Source of the DNA: Lucifuga dentata | Taxonomy: Eukaryota; Chordata; Actinopteri; Ophidiiformes; Bythitidae | DNA length: 64,000 bases | NCBI GenBank assembly: GCA_014773175.1 | Contig: VXCM01001348.1 | Location: 41,659-105,658, forward strand | Reading direction: 5' to 3' | Shown here: piece by piece, positions 1-12,880 of the stretch | Numbering within the stretch: the first letter of the stretch is position 1 | How the letters are laid out: every line of letters starts with the position of its first letter | Notes under the pieces: generated by a model | What the model was told of the DNA's origin: nothing | Databases searched by the model: none | What the model saw: only the letters and a program-made list of their open reading frames with translations | Made by a program: the position numbers and the translations under genes

Positions 1-489
1 CTCCTGCAGGAGGAAAAACTGGCCAGATCGAGAGATCTTGTAATCGGCCTGTTATCTGACTCAAACGTGCGGCGGCGGCGGCACTGCCAAAAAATACTGC
101 AACAAATCATAACATCACTCAAAAAAGGGGGAAGAACATGAATGGCAACACACTGCTTAAAGTTAAGAAGGGATACAATGTCACAAGTGCCCAGGCTGAT
201 GTGATATGACCGTATCAGAGAAACACAGCTAAGTGCAGTCAGGAGATGTTAGCCTGGTCCCCCGGTGATGAAGCAGCTGAGGCAAGCATTGCCCCTGGCG
301 TGGTACTGCAGGGCAAACTGCTCAGGCTGCAGAGCCTTGACCTTTTGAAACAAAACAGAGAGGAATGGCCAGGGGAAGCTGGTCGGCCTCAGCAAAAGGG
401 GCCAGGTTTATTTCCTCCAGCAAGAAAGAGGGAAAAAAAAGAATGAGAAGACTGAGGAAAGTGAGAACAACAACAGATCTCAGACCCTG

Positions 490-840
490 CATCTCTTTTT
501 GTGCGACAACAAAGGGCATATAATATTCCAGCTCCTTTCTAGCCGGCCGGTCGGAGGTTTCTGCTGGCACCTCAGTATCCCCCGCTTTATTCTGTTGACT
601 ATGATATGAGAACCGGTTGCCAAGGTGTAACATTTTCTTTTTTTTCTATTAGGCTGTTATCGTGAACACAGCAATTTAATCAGCCCCTTTGATAAACATT
701 TGACACAAAGCAGTGGGCTTCTGTCTCCGGCGCCTACAGCCCAGGGCAAGAGATTGAGACTGACGAATTTTCATCCACAATTTTCTTTATTTTAGCTCCA
801 CCTGTCAAACAGTATGCCAGTCAGTGTGACACAAAGATGG
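490..840. promoter_or_regulatory. candidate conserved non-coding element
   Basis: This stretch has no simple repeats, balanced base composition, and a dense set of plausible factor sites, including a TCF/LEF-like CCTTTGATAAA near 687 and ATTTAATC/ATTA cores near 675. Its texture matches fish developmental enhancers. This is inference from composition only; no alignment was possible, so confidence is low. Confidence 0.25.
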
Positions 841-3649
841 AGGGGGGGAAAAAAATCAAAGCCTCTCTCATCTTAAAGCAACACAGACGCGGTAAAAGCT
901 ACAAGTTTTGTTGCGATTATAACAGCATATGAAGAGCTGCTGATCAGGCATCAAAACTTAAACAGTTCTGTGTGCGCTACAGATGTCTTGAGAAAGAAAA
1001 TATACAATAAGCTGATGTTCACGAGAAACATGCAGTATGCAGAGACACGACATCATCTCCTTGAGCAAAATGTCAACATACACCCGAAACCTCTCAAACC
1101 CCAGCCAGCCAGTCCACAACAGTCATTTGCAACCAACATCTAACTAGAGGAAACTACAAACTACAAACCATTTGACCCTGAAGCACAGAGTATGGAGTAG
1201 TGCTTTCTCACCCAATGGAAGCAAGCTCAGGTTGCCAGGGTCAACACCTTCTTTACTGAGCCTACAGCAGCATGGAAGCTCAGACTCCTGGAAACATCCG
1301 GGGACTTAACATGGCCTCAGAGCTCTGCTTTTGTGGACCCGCGGTAACGCTCCCAAGAGACTCTGGAGGAAATGTGCAATGGCAACAATGCTGCACAATA
1401 AGCGAATCTCAACGCAAAACATAATGGCTTGTTCATTAACTGTAATAATTGAGGTGATTAGTGCGAGTTACCAGACTGTTTGTTGCTGGCTGTTAATGTT
1501 TGCACCCTCTGGTACCAGATGCAGACTGTTAGTTATCGGGCGAAACATTATACATGCAGCATTTCAAGAGCATCAGTGCTGAGAATAAATGATATGACCT
1601 CTGGCTATAGAATGGCCTTCAAGCCTAAATCCCTATCAGCCCAACAAGAATCATCCCCGTTATTCATCCTTTCTGCATACCAAATACATTCCGCATGAAT
1701 TGCATCCCGGCGAATCTTTTGATTCCTTTCAATCAGTTTCAAGGACTGTAAACAATAGGATCCAGAATGTCACTGGGAAGCGAATCTACCTTCAGCTCAA
1801 TTAAGAAGCTGCCCTACTGCCTCTCGCGGCCCTGAGAGATAGCAGCTATAATTAGAAGAGGGCAGTAAACTTGCAGACATTATTGATGATCCACTCCTGA
1901 CACCTCCCTCATGTTAGCATTAGCATTTTTTTTTTTTTTTTCCAGGCTGAGGCTCATGTCAGGAGAGGCTGGTCTCTCAGAGTCCATGTCAGCAGGGGGG
2001 CTGTATATGAGCTATACGCAGCATGGCCACATAATGGCTGGAAAAGGGAGAGAGAGGGAGAGGGAGGGAGAGAGAGAGACCAGGGCTCTCCTTCGGGCCC
2101 ATCTTGGTGCTCGTCCACCTGATGGGAACATGGAGAGTTGGCTGCTCTCCCCCTCATCAATACAGCAGAGCTCTTTGTCAGTAATTTGCAATAAGTGTCC
2201 GCGCCACATCTTAAGGGACCTGGAAATCATTACTGGCTGAGGCCCTACTCTGCTACTAATTGGATGCGTTGGGCCTTATCAACTGAGGATTTTCCAAGAC
2301 CTTTGACAGATACCAATTCGAAAATCATTGTTCAGTTGTCAATTTAAGAGACCGTTAAAAGAGCTTATTTTAATTTTAATTGGAACTTCCTCCTGCCTTC
2401 ACAGTGAGCTGCAAGGATTAAAAACGAGCTCGCTGTGTGCATGTGCATGTGTGTATGTGTGCCAGTGTGTGTATATATATTCATACTCATCAAGAAAAAG
2501 AGGGGAAAATATGCAGGTCAAATCGACGGGTAACATGCACGCTGACCAGGGTAAGAATGAAGACAGCAAGCTCACACATGTAGTTTACAAAAATCCTCTA
2601 GGTTTCCTGGGACTTCATGATCGACATCAAATAAGTCTGAATCTGCGCTGCGAAGCTCCCAATTAAGCAAAAAACTGCATCCGCTTAAGATGGTTGTTGG
2701 GTGAGAGTGCTGGCACCGCTATCGATCACCTGCGGTAAACTGACCGGCTGATAGTGCTGCCTGAACATATTTATGTGCTGCACGCTCTCAATGACCCTGA
2801 ACTGAAACACTCACTTGCTTTTAATAAGGCCTGGGAAGGCTCAGCACCGACTATTGCAGCTGTGCAGGGGAATGGCTGTGAATACTGGCAGATGCAGCAA
2901 AAGCTAATATGCGTAAACAGGCGTACGGCTGGGATGAGGCTGACTTTGACGTGGCTGCTGAGGGCGTGGGGACGAGGCGTGGCAACCAAAAGGGAGCCAA
3001 ATTGTTTTGACACTACTGATAATTTTGAGTCATCGCTGATCTGTTTCTCTTACTTTATGGCCAAATATCATGTGAAATTGTGAAAATACATCTGTAAAAG
3101 CATTTAACGTTTGACGAAAATGTTTTTCTGGTGATGAAATGTTATTTGATCATAAACCTGGTATTATTGCTAATTCTACTATGCATTATCAGATACTTAA
3201 GGCTATAGTGTTCAGAGGGTAATAAGTGTCTAATTAAGAAAAGACAGGAAGGAAATTGCGAAGGTATAAAGGAGCCTTTTTTTCCTGCTTTTTCACAGCC
3301 ACGTCTCTGGGAGCTGGCGTTATGTTTGCCGGCTGTTTTACTCGCTGTCAGAAAGGATTTGAAGCAACGATCCATCTAAGCATGTGTACGAGGGGATTCA
3401 TTTGACCTCATTATACATCAATAAAGAAGAAACCCGGTTTACTAAATATCACCATGCTGCCTGCACTTCATGTCAGATCATGCAGGAGTGTGCTAAAAAA
3501 GATGATTCCAGAAACGTCTGGTGAGGAGAAAAGGAGGTGGGGGGGATGAGGGGGTGGGGTTGAACCCATACTAGCCAGGAGGGATTCTGACAAGTACAGG
3601 GAAAAAAGCAGAAACGCAAAGCCCTGTTTAAGAGCAGAGCAACTGAAGA

Positions 3650-4110
3650 AAAAGATTTATGCTTTTAATTAATGGCAATTAAACCATGCCTGTTGGGCTG
3701 GCCTATGGCAATTGTTCTCAGTAAAAAGGAGGCCGAGCTAGTGACAAGCATTTGAATCCACTAAGTTCTATCAGGGGAGCTGACACTGCAGGCATCAAAC
3801 CTAAACTAAATCAATAAAAGAATTAAACTTTTATAAATTGCATTTTGACAAGCGTCAGATAGCACTACGCTTTGATAGCGCAAATTCCTCCGAGGTGACG
3901 CAAACAAGGAGAGGCACACTTAGAGATCCAAACAATCAAAGGGTCTCGTTAGCATGAGCTGTCAGACGCGGCGGTGCTATTAATTACTACAAATTAATGT
4001 GACTCTCTCCACCTCTGCTGATTGGAATGATAATCAAGCTCGGCTCGGCACAGGGAACATATGCAAACCTGCCAAAAATAATAAGGATGCAAACCAACAG
4101 ATGCTCCTCT
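3650..4110. promoter_or_regulatory. candidate conserved non-coding element
   Basis: Non-repetitive AT-rich block with TTTTAATTAATGGCAATTAA at 3663-3682, a second TTAATTA core at 3980, AATCAATA and ATCAAAG motifs, and a TGATTGG CCAAT-type box near 4019. No coding frame is convincing. Clustering of homeodomain, TCF-like and PBX/MEIS-like cores is what is expected of a vertebrate developmental enhancer, but only cross-species alignment could show it. Confidence 0.3.
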
Positions 4111-5256
4111 CCAGTTGTGTTTACAAGCCCAAAATGCTCGTTGCTTCTTTTATCCTGCAGCCACACACACACACAAACCTGCATCACTGTTAATTTGCTA
4201 TACACCATATATACATAATGCATTTCTACATTTGATTTTTTCCAGTGAACTCTGTGCATCAGTCAAACACATAAACAGACTTCAAGGTGATAACTTATCA
4301 TTTCTTTCCCCCAAATACAAGCATGCACACACACACATACACACACAGTACATATTTGTAAGACAACATAGTAGCAATTAAACTGAGCAATATGCATTCA
4401 GACAAAAGTAGGTGTGACTGTCTAGGAGGGGAACAAAAGAAAAAACATGGAGAGTTGAAAGCTGGAATGACAGCTCTTACTGTCAGTTAAATCACGTTCA
4501 TATCACGTCACGAATGCAGAAATGCATCCGGTGACATCATGTGACTGAGCGCCAACAGGCTTTCTAAATGAGACTGATAGCCGTAATTACGCCCGCGCAT
4601 GAAATTGTTTAGCACGAGAGCGATCCGGCTTGCTAACTCTGCTTACTTGGCCAATTTTCCTCTTTAATATCAGGATCTTTCAGCGGGACACATTCATGCT
4701 CACACACCACTCAAATTTTGTTCAGCTGTTATGTATTATTCATTATTATTCAGTGCAGTTTTCAGAATGATTTGCAAATTCTACCAGTATACTTAAGTTT
4801 ACACACATAATACAAAATGTACGATTTTATGTTGCCCTACAAGACGCAATTGCTTTAAGGGAAATACATTTTACAGAAGGTGGCAATGTAAATTTAATGG
4901 CTGGGATAAGTGGATACTCTTGCCTTGGAGTGCGCATGTGAGCATTTATATGTCTCTAAAGAAATGATTTCCTGACTGTAAACACAAAAAAAGGGGAATG
5001 AATTACTAACAAGTAGCAATAATCAATAAATATCTTCATCCTTTACTTGCAGGGTTGTGTTGTCAGTGCCACAAAGCAGCAGCTGGCCTGCCTGCGTTTG
5101 CCTTGTTGACGACGTTTTAAAGTCTATATGATCTCATTCCCTTGATAAATTTGTCCCGGACTCCACCTGGCTTTGGTAACCCCTGACCCCTCTCAATCTG
5201 TACACCCCTGAGGACCCTAATAGTGACCTAACGGCAGCTTGGAGTGTGTTACTGTT

Positions 5257-5259
<3 letters not shown>

Positions 5260-5294
<35 letters not shown>
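5260..5294. repeat. (TG)n microsatellite
   Basis: Uninterrupted TG dinucleotide run of about 17 units, followed by unique sequence. Confidence 0.97.
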
Positions 5295-5295
<1 letters not shown>

Positions 5296-5959
5296 ATGGC
5301 TCACATGGCCAAACTCTGCAGAGCTGGTAAAACAGCAGCGATTTGACTACATTAAAGGACCCTGTCGAGGTCTCCCTCTCCACAGTCTTTATGAGAGATC
5401 CAGAATACAGCTTCAGACTCATTTCTATGCAGTTCTCCCTCTCTGATCTCAAGCTAAAAGATGACGTCGACACCCTTAAGAGTGTGCGCTCACAATTCTT
5501 CTGTGCATAATATGCTTGATATTCAGGTCATCTTTTGTATTTTTAATTTCGACGTTGACAAAGTATTTCACTGTATGAGGAAATATGCTAAACAAAGGAC
5601 TGATGCTCTTTTGCAATTCCCATTGTCATAAATCTTAACAATAGTAAAAATGTGCCGCACTGTAATGTATGTATGTGTGCAGAACCTATAGAGTACTTTT
5701 GATGATACTGTGGCATTTGCAATATAAAGCTACTAATGCAATATATTATGTGTAACCTCCTCCTCTGATTTTAATGCTTAGCATTTATATGCAGTTAGAT
5801 CTCATTATGATAATTTGATATTTTGAGTGAATGGCTAGAGGCAGGATTATAAGAGAAGTCTGTTTTAGAATGTTAATGTCTGCCTAAGAAAACTAAAGCA
5901 TGTATTTATTGATTTTTCAGTCCTAAATCTATCCTTCTTAAGTTGTCATGGTTTAGCCG

Positions 5960-5996
5960 GGGGGGGGGGGGGGGGGGGGNTTTTTTTTTTTTTTTT
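5960..5996. repeat. G-run, single N, T-run scaffold join
   Basis: About 21 G residues meet an N at 5980, followed directly by about 16 T residues. Two different homopolymers abutting one N is the signature of a forced contig join in a draft assembly; the true sequence here is unknown. Confidence 0.85.
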
Positions 5997-6164
5997 AACA
6001 AAGTGGTCAGGGCCTGAACTGGGGAATGGAAGCAGTGCATAATCATTAACACCAAATTCCCCACAATCATATGTTACACCTCATCTCTTCTTCTTTTTTT
6101 TGCCCACACCTTCAATGTGACATTTCACAGATGTAGCATTAGCCACGAGACACAAGCAAAGGAG

Positions 6165-6170
<6 letters not shown>

Positions 6171-6200
<30 letters not shown>
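6171..6200. repeat. (GA)n microsatellite
   Basis: GA dinucleotide run of about 15 units in a purine-rich context. Confidence 0.95.
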
Positions 6201-6205
<5 letters not shown>

Positions 6206-6966
6206 GTGGAGAAAAACCTGGTGGAGGAGAATCTGAGAGACAGATTAATGCCTCGCCGGGTACTTCAGTGTATCAGGACAAGGATTACTGCAGTAACAGC
6301 TGCGCCCACGAGTCCCCTGACTGAGAAGAATTACAAGTATTATCACCTACATCATTAAAGTAGGGTTCATAGATGTGGAATGGCTTCAATCAATTCATCC
6401 CCAGATAACACCAAGCCAGCTGGACCCCCTGCGTGAGAACTTGACTTAATTGGCCAATAAGTGGTGGGGAAGGGTGCATGCTATTTGATCAAATTACAGG
6501 CCCTGGCAAAGGGATTACAATTTTCGGATGAGAGTAGAGGGAGGCTGGAGTGGAGGCAGACTGCAGGTCAGGGCTACTGTTAGCATGGGCCCAACTAAGC
6601 TTGTCCGTGGCTAAGTGTGAGGCCAGTGAAAAATGGTGGCCCACTTGGCACTGGGGAAGGGAGGAAGAAAGCTGTATCCAGGTCAGCCTTTTGCTTGGGG
6701 AAACATACTCATTCATCATCCCCCCCTTGGCCTCATTTCTGTCTGGTGATACTTGTAAACTAATAACTTCCTTGTGCTATTTAGTTAGAGTCATTATGCT
6801 ACAAGTTCACTAACTTTTATTTTATTCATAAAGAGTAAGGATAAACGGGAGAGAATTTACAGAAAAGGAAATCCAGAGGAACGTAGGTAGAACTTAGAAA
6901 AATGGAATTTGAAAAATAAAAAAAGGGCATAATTTCAAACCAGGTACATTATAGCAAAAAAAGAAG

Positions 6967-6968
<2 letters not shown>

Positions 6969-7005
<37 letters not shown>

Positions 7006-7012
7006 TATATAT
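6969..7012. repeat. (AT)n microsatellite
   Basis: AT run of more than 15 units, interrupted once by TTC near 7003, then grading into ATGTGTGTAT. Confidence 0.95.
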
Positions 7013-7289
7013 GTGTGTATATATTACTGTGTTAAAATGCCTCTTAATAATAATTTTAAGAAGTTAAAAAAAAAGAGTACAAAGAGTAAATACAGCTTGT
7101 TGACACACACTACCAAGATTACTGCATTCAGTTTTATCTCCATGCTGAACTATTATTTCAGCTGATTATTCAAATGTTTCATTAAAATTCAAATATAAGG
7201 CAAAGTAGTTGCTTCCATTATGCATACATAACTAAATTAGGTCTAGAATAACCATAAAACCGGCCAAAAACTGGAGAGATTGCAGGAAT

Positions 7290-7620
7290 TTAAATTAGTT
7301 AAAATGCCAGCGTTTCTCTGAAATTACCCTTTGCAATATTCATGGGCGAAATGGCTTCGCTGAAAGGAATTTTCATTATCATTATTTCTAAGTAGAGAAC
7401 AATTTAGTCATCAGTGCCCGACAAGGTTGCAGTATTTCAGATGTGGGAAGGAATTCACCTCTACAGGACATCGGCTAAAGAGACTCTAATTAGTACTGGG
7501 GGCCTGAAAGGCAGTAGAACATCTGAAAACGAGGTAGATTGGACTCATTGTTTACAAAATGGAAAATTCATGATGCAATTTCAGTTTGTTCAAGCGCCTG
7601 TGTGTCTCTGTGTGTGTGTA

Positions 7621-7666
<46 letters not shown>

Positions 7667-8130
7667 CAGCCATTTCTCAAGATAATTCCTTGCTGGAGAG
7701 CATGTTTGTCATCGCCGTTAAAGTGTGGTGCACATTAATTCTAGTTTTGCCCGAGTGTAATTCTGGCAAAATGAGTGGTCCTCCAGGGGCCCCGCATGTA
7801 GACTAACTACTGGACAGAATTAGACTCTACAGTTGCTGCTATTCATAATGTCATTAATATAAAGGCAATTAAATGAGTTTTTAACCTCCAACCTCTTTTC
7901 GTTATTAATGAACAGCGGATGGAACAAAATCCACCCGAGATGAAGCCGGTAATTATCTTTGCATCAGGCCTTCAGAACAGGTTTGGAAAATTAAAGCTTA
8001 GCGAGTGAATTGTTAGGGGTTTTGTTTCTAGGCGAATCCAGAGGGAGATGATGTGTTTTAATTTAATCACATGATGTCATACCAGGAGGGTTAATTAGAT
8101 GGGTTTTTACTGTCACCGGGCTCGGTGGCA
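7290..8130. promoter_or_regulatory. candidate conserved non-coding cluster
   Basis: About 800 bp of non-repetitive DNA interrupted only by the GA microsatellite at 7624-7660. It carries many homeodomain-type cores (AATTTAAATTAG near 7288, CATTAATAT near 7852, GGCAATTAAATGAG near 7863, GTTATTAATGAAC near 7900, GGTTAATTAG near 8089) and an ATTCATGGGCGAAATGG block near 7338. No frame gives a recognisable protein. The density of such cores without decay into repeats suggests enhancer DNA of a developmental gene outside the window. Inference only. Confidence 0.35.
7624..7660. repeat. (GA)n microsatellite
   Basis: GA run of about 18 units inside otherwise unique sequence. Confidence 0.96.
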
Positions 8131-8590
8131 GACACACTGGTACCTTCAAACACACACGGCATCCCCCCACCATCAAACTGTCAAACTGGTCGTTAGTATT
8201 TCTTACACTTTCACTTTAAAGAAGGCTTGAGGGGGAAATCCAGTCTAATAAGGCTAATAAACACGGATGGGAAGCATGAAGGTCTTGTGTTTCTGCACTC
8301 TCACTGGCCATTTCGTTGCTGTGTTACTACAATAGCAAGCGGTTGTGTGAAGTGTTACCACATTTCTAACACAATGACATCATGACGCACCACGAGTCCA
8401 AAAAGTTAGAATTACCTTCATCGCAGAGCTTATGATTTTTGAGTTAATAAGATACATCAAAAACAACTATATACAGTACATTTCGTTGAAATTTGATGAA
8501 AAGTTAGGCCAGTTCTTTTTTATTTATTTATTTTATTTTTAGTTTTAGTTTTTATGTGGATAGCACCATCATGCAGCCATTCATAAAGCA

Positions 8591-9195
8591 CTTTAACAGA
8601 CCATACTGGTGATTTTACATGTTTGAGCCCAATAAACACTACAGTAATATAACTAACACACGTTAAGTTACTGCCAGCTGTTTTCCAAAACATAAAACCG
8701 TATTTTAGTTCTTGTGTTATTTTGCCAAATTCCCTAATATTTCAAAATCAAATGTTCAGGTGATACGTCCACCTTAAAATTGAATATTTCGCCTGCTAAC
8801 GCTTATGCACAACTGTAGAAAGCGCGATCGTTTTAATTTTCTCTGTAAAAGCTGTCTTCTTCTGGGAATATATTCCCTGCCGGCGATGTACAGAACGTTT
8901 TCTTCTGTGTAGCTTTGTGTTGAATCCGTGTTTAAAATTACATTATGTCTAACAAACAAATTTAATACTTTCTTGTGATGGATTATGTGTCTCAAGCACA
9001 TTTCAGGTCTCTATAAGTTGATATATATTTTTTTTTTTTATAAGGTACTGGGATGCCAATGATAAGGAAGAAAAACAATCTAAAATTTATTGCTCCAGTG
9101 CTATGTTTTAGGAAATGGTTGGCAGTAATGTAACATGTATGCGGTTGTATTTATTAGGTTTAAACATACAAAATCATCAATATAGTTTGTTAAAG
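8591..9195 (-). mobile_element. old relic of the TTAA inverted-repeat family (copy 1)
   Basis: The left end has a recognisable but diverged family terminus (GACCATACTGGTGATTTTAC, then ACATGTTTGAGCCCAATA), and the right end keeps GTAATGTAACATGTATG and TTAGGTTTAAACATACAAAA near 9126-9172. The order of the internal segments matches the minus-oriented copies at 18410 and 61866. It also contains TTTTCTTCTGTGTAGC near 8899, absent from the standard short copies but shared with the relic at 51251, so it probably descends from a longer parental element. No clear TTAA duplication survives. Much more diverged than copies 2-7. Confidence 0.6.
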
Positions 9196-9233
9196 TGCTT
9201 TATAATTGGCTGCATGGTGGTGCTATTATATTT

Positions 9234-9892
9234 TTAAAGGACCATACCACCCATTTTACATGTTTGAGCCTAATATATTCAATTTTCATACATGTAACGT
9301 TACTGACAATCATTTTCCAAAGCATAATACTGGAATGGTGAATTAAAAATGTTTTTCCTATCTTCCAGACCTCCATTGGTTTTAGTTCATTGTGGTACGC
9401 TATTAAAATCAATTTGTTGATACTTGAAATGTTCTTGGGGTAGATAGTCCATCATCGCCAACAAGACGTGTATTCAGGTAGTTTTTCAAAGTTTTGTATT
9501 TTAGCATTTAAGCACAATAAAAAGTGTGGAGTGAATGTATGCCTCCACCGGGGAATATAGTCCCAANTTTAGCATTTAAGCACAATAAAAAGTGTGGAGT
9601 GAATGTATGCCTCCACCGGGGAATATAGTCCCAAAAAAGACCTGCATTCATGGAAAAATTTAAAGGACCGTGACTTCATAAGGCTGTGTAACTATTAGCA
9701 GGAGAAACATAGATTTTTAAGGTGGGTGTATTGCTTGAATATTTGATTTTGAAAGATTAAGAGGTTTTGCAAAATATCAGGAAAGCTGAAATACGGTTTC
9801 ATCCTTTGGGAAATGAATGTCAGTAATGTAACATGTATGAAAATTGAATATATTAAGCTCAAACATGTGAAATAGGTGGTGTTGTCCTTTAA
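9234..9892 (+). mobile_element. TTAA-flanked non-autonomous transposon (copy 2)
   Basis: Bounded by TTAA on both sides (9234-9237 and 9889-9892). Terminal inverted repeats of about 85-90 bp begin AGGACCATACCACCC and extend through GTTTGAGCCTAATATATTC to CATTTTCCAAAG. The internal DNA has no coding capacity. The apparent length is inflated by the 67-bp duplication around the N at 9567; corrected, it is about 590 bp, like its relatives. TTAA target duplication is typical of the piggyBac and Kolobok superfamilies. It lies about 40 bp from copy 1. Confidence 0.88.
9500..9634. repeat. artefactual 67-bp direct duplication around N 9567
   Basis: Positions 9500-9566 are repeated base for base at 9568-9634 with a single N between. 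The duplicated segment occurs once in all other copies of the host transposon, so the extra copy is almost certainly an unmerged contig overlap. Confidence 0.93.
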
Positions 9893-12227
9893 TATTCTGT
9901 ACTGTTTTTCCTGCATTATTGGCCAAATTCCTGTAGGCATGGCATATTCCACATAAGACAAATTTCAATGATGTGCACATATCGACTGTCTGTAAAAATA
10001 TGATGGCATCTGGCCTATAGGTGGCGTTAAAACAACATGACAACATTAATTACTGATTTACCTCAAATCGTACACATTTCATCATAACATTCCCAGACAA
10101 GTTGTTTTTGGATTCATGATATTTTGTGTCAGATCTAGCTGCAACTAAAAACTTTTTAACAAACATTTTTTATCACAATATAACACATATAGTTTGCCGG
10201 CCTGTTTACAGATTACTGTGAAAAGAGATTTGAGCGGTACAGCAGAGTCGCAAAAACTGATCTGAGCAGTAGCAGAGAGAGAGAGAGAAACGCTCGGTAA
10301 AGGAGAAACAGATAGGGCAGGTTTTTCTTCTCTAACCCTCGCTGCTCCCCAGACGGCGTGGGCGAGGGGTCAGGGGTCATTGTCACTGTGTACCCGGATC
10401 TGCAAACAGCTCATTAGTGAGTCGGCAGTCTCGTCGCAGACAGCACTCTTGGGGACGGGGTTGCACTGGTACCTGCTCCACGCCCCGTTTGTTTAGAGGT
10501 CTCTTTAGAGACTGCTTCATGCTTTCCTCTCTCTGCTTCATGTTTAATTAATAATTAACTTATGTCAACCGCTTGTTTACCCACATGGGGTAACACAGAA
10601 AGTGATGAAAATGTAGCAATGCTATGACAATGATGATCTATGTTTATTGCTTAGCCGAGCCCTTTAAGTCTTGTAATTCATACCTTATGGGTACTTGTTT
10701 AGCAATAAAAACGTGTAACGAATATACCTAAATGTAATACGATATTCTCGTGTTATTTCATTTATTAGTTGATATGTGTAGAAACATAACTAAAATATTT
10801 CATTCAAGAATATGGATCTTGTTGCAAAAAATAAGACACATGCCCAGTGAACAATTCATCTGATAGTGAAACTCTACTTCATCTCCCAATTTCCACTCTC
10901 ACATTTCCTGTGTAGCTTTGAAATTGGGGGAAAAATAAGAAGTGTGATATTTCACAAGTCTTCGGACTGCTAACTAAGCTGTCAAACGAGTAAATTGCGC
11001 GACGTCTCACTGACAACAATCTGCAAATGAGCTACAAGTAATTTATCATGATTATACTGGCAAATGAGTCGGCCTGTATTTTTTAACCAGCCTGTCTTTG
11101 ACGTGGGGACAGAAAGGTTACCCATCAAAGTCTTCACCTCACATCATTTGGCTAATGCATTCATATGCACCGGGGTATTATTCACCAATCATGACAATTA
11201 CCACAAAAATGAAGACTGACAGGGGTCGAAACCCAACGTCTTTATTATGGCTGTCTCCAATCAGAAGAGGCATAGCCTGGTGGCTGCAGAGAGACTTGCA
11301 CGGAGATTTGACAGTGTATAAATCTGTCTTTCTGAAGGTCAACAGAAGTGAAGAGGTTCCCTGACCCCCATGACCCAAAGGTCCAACTTGACAACTCTAT
11401 CTATAGCTTGTGCCTGTGACAAAGGCGAGGCTGACAGAACGGGAGAGAAAATAAAAGACTCGTCTGCCCTTTCCGTGACCTGAAAGGTGTCTTTTCTAGA
11501 AGGACAACAGACTGCTTACATGTGTATTTAGGCTGTTTAAACAACTTGTGCAAATTAGATTTTAAACAATAATAAAAACAAGTAAACAATAAAATTGTCT
11601 GGTAGGAATTCTGTTGGCTATGACTGTAACTGTAGCATTACTCAGGTGACACATGGCAGCTATGTTGTGTCAGTCAGGCACTTGAGAACTGGAGTTGAGC
11701 TTCCTCTGATTAACAACCAAAACGTTTGAAAAAAAAATTAAAATACTGTATCTGGGATACTTTTTAGGATCTGTTTTAGATCAGGATACTGAAAATTCCA
11801 ACTGCATCCTGCTAACTGGACGTTAGCTCTCGGCTCTATAGAGCCATCGTCCTCATCACGGCAAAGCATATTTCAGAAAAGTTGACTAATTGCAGCCACA
11901 CTGTAGTAGAAAGTGTCCTATGATGTACCTGTGTTTTATTTTGCCAGCACATGCTTCTGCCTCAGGCCCCCGCAGCTCTGATGGCTTTAATTGACTGTCT
12001 CCCTGTGATTAATGGTCACATGTTAAACATGCACATTGTGGACATTCTTACACAGATGTGGAAGGCAATTTGAGGAGAGCGGCCATCTCTGGAGAAGCAC
12101 TTATCTCTGACTGTGAGCTCAGCATTTGGGATGGGATGGGAGAGGGAGCACTCCTCCGGTCTGCAGGCCCCAGAGTCGACCTAAACTGCAAAGCAGTGAC
12201 ACCAAGGATATTTAAAGAATGCCCCCN
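9893..12227. other. non-coding interval, one candidate regulatory block
   Basis: No convincing gene. The first 150 bp include GGCCTATAGGTGGCG near 10012, resembling a short motif in many fish dispersed repeats. Positions 10880-11230 are non-repetitive with GCAAATGAG repeated near 11023 and 11061, TTATCATGATTAT near 11043 and ACCAATCATGACAATTACC near 11182, and look like candidate regulatory DNA. The remainder holds only short A/T tracts. Confidence 0.45.
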
Positions 12228-12235
12228 CACACCCA

Positions 12236-12266
<31 letters not shown>

Positions 12267-12268
12267 CC
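12228..12268. repeat. CA-rich microsatellite next to N 12227
   Basis: CACACCC units grade into a pure CA run; the left edge abuts a scaffold N preceded by a short C run. Confidence 0.9.
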
Positions 12269-12429
12269 ACTGGGCCTCAGACAATGGGCTGTAGTAGCAA
12301 AGAAATTCATGGCTGAGATGTGATAAAAGGTTGCAAAACAGAGACAGGTCTATTTTTATAATTCTTTGGACCCTTTTAACATAAATGGTAGGTTTATACT
12401 TTATTGCCAGTATCTTGATAGAGAAAGAT

Positions 12430-12880
12430 TATCGCTCAGAAGTTTGGAATCACTAATGATTTTCACATAGAATCAATGTTTCCAGACCTACATAGGTTTT
12501 AAATCATTTGCAAGAAGCTGTAAAAAATTAAGATATTTTACAATTGTCCAGATTCATGACATGAGTTGTAGATTATTCTAAATTCATGTAGAGAAGCTGT
12601 ATGTGAAGCTATGTATTATTAGGAAATTCTAGATTATTCCTTGATGCTCTAGAAACTGATGCCTCATATTTACAAAGCAGAGAAACTTTGATGAGAAATC
12701 AGTAAAATAGTGTTATTTATCATTCAAAAACTTTTTTTCCCCAAATATTTGAATTGCTGTATTAACCATCTTAAAATACATTTGAGGTTTGTTTCACATA
12801 ATTTAAAATCACTATTATTGAATAAAATAGCAAGAACTACTCCAAAGACAAGTGATCCTAAACTTTTGAGCGGTAGAGTA
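12430..12880 (+). mobile_element. Tc1/mariner-like non-autonomous element, arm A
   Basis: The left end reads CAGAAGTTTGGAATCAC and the right end, on the opposite strand, reads TACTCTACCGCTCAAAAGTT, the AAAGTTTGGAATCAC type of terminus common in fish Tc1/mariner non-autonomous families. Internal blocks (ATTCATGTAGAGAAGCTG, GATGAGAAATCAGTAAAAT) reappear in reverse complement at 13483-14146. No transposase frame is present. Superfamily assignment rests on the terminal motif and a TA edge and is tentative. Confidence 0.65.

Larger units (their letters stand above)
1..5259. other. single-copy non-coding desert, no gene seen
   Basis: No reading frame here has a recognisable domain, and the open frames are short and overlap on opposite strands. 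The DNA has mixed composition with scattered homeodomain-type TAATTA/ATTA cores and short purine tracts. Two sub-blocks that look like conserved regulatory DNA are listed separately (490-840 and 3650-4110). A short GA-rich tract lies at 2047-2080 and short CA tracts at 4161-4176 and 4325-4350. I see no inverted-repeat element and no tRNA. Confidence 0.6.

Noticed and set aside
1..12. CTCCTGCAGGAG perfect palindrome at the window start
   Set aside because: A 12-bp palindrome is expected several times by chance in 64 kb and nothing else supports a function.
7414..7806. Plus-strand open frame of about 130 codons
   Set aside because: Passes straight through the GA microsatellite, translating it as Arg-Glu repeats; the flanking sequence looks regulatory.
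9500..9634. Tandem duplication as a biological feature
   Set aside because: Exact copies separated by a single N, absent from sister transposons; best explained as unmerged contig overlap.
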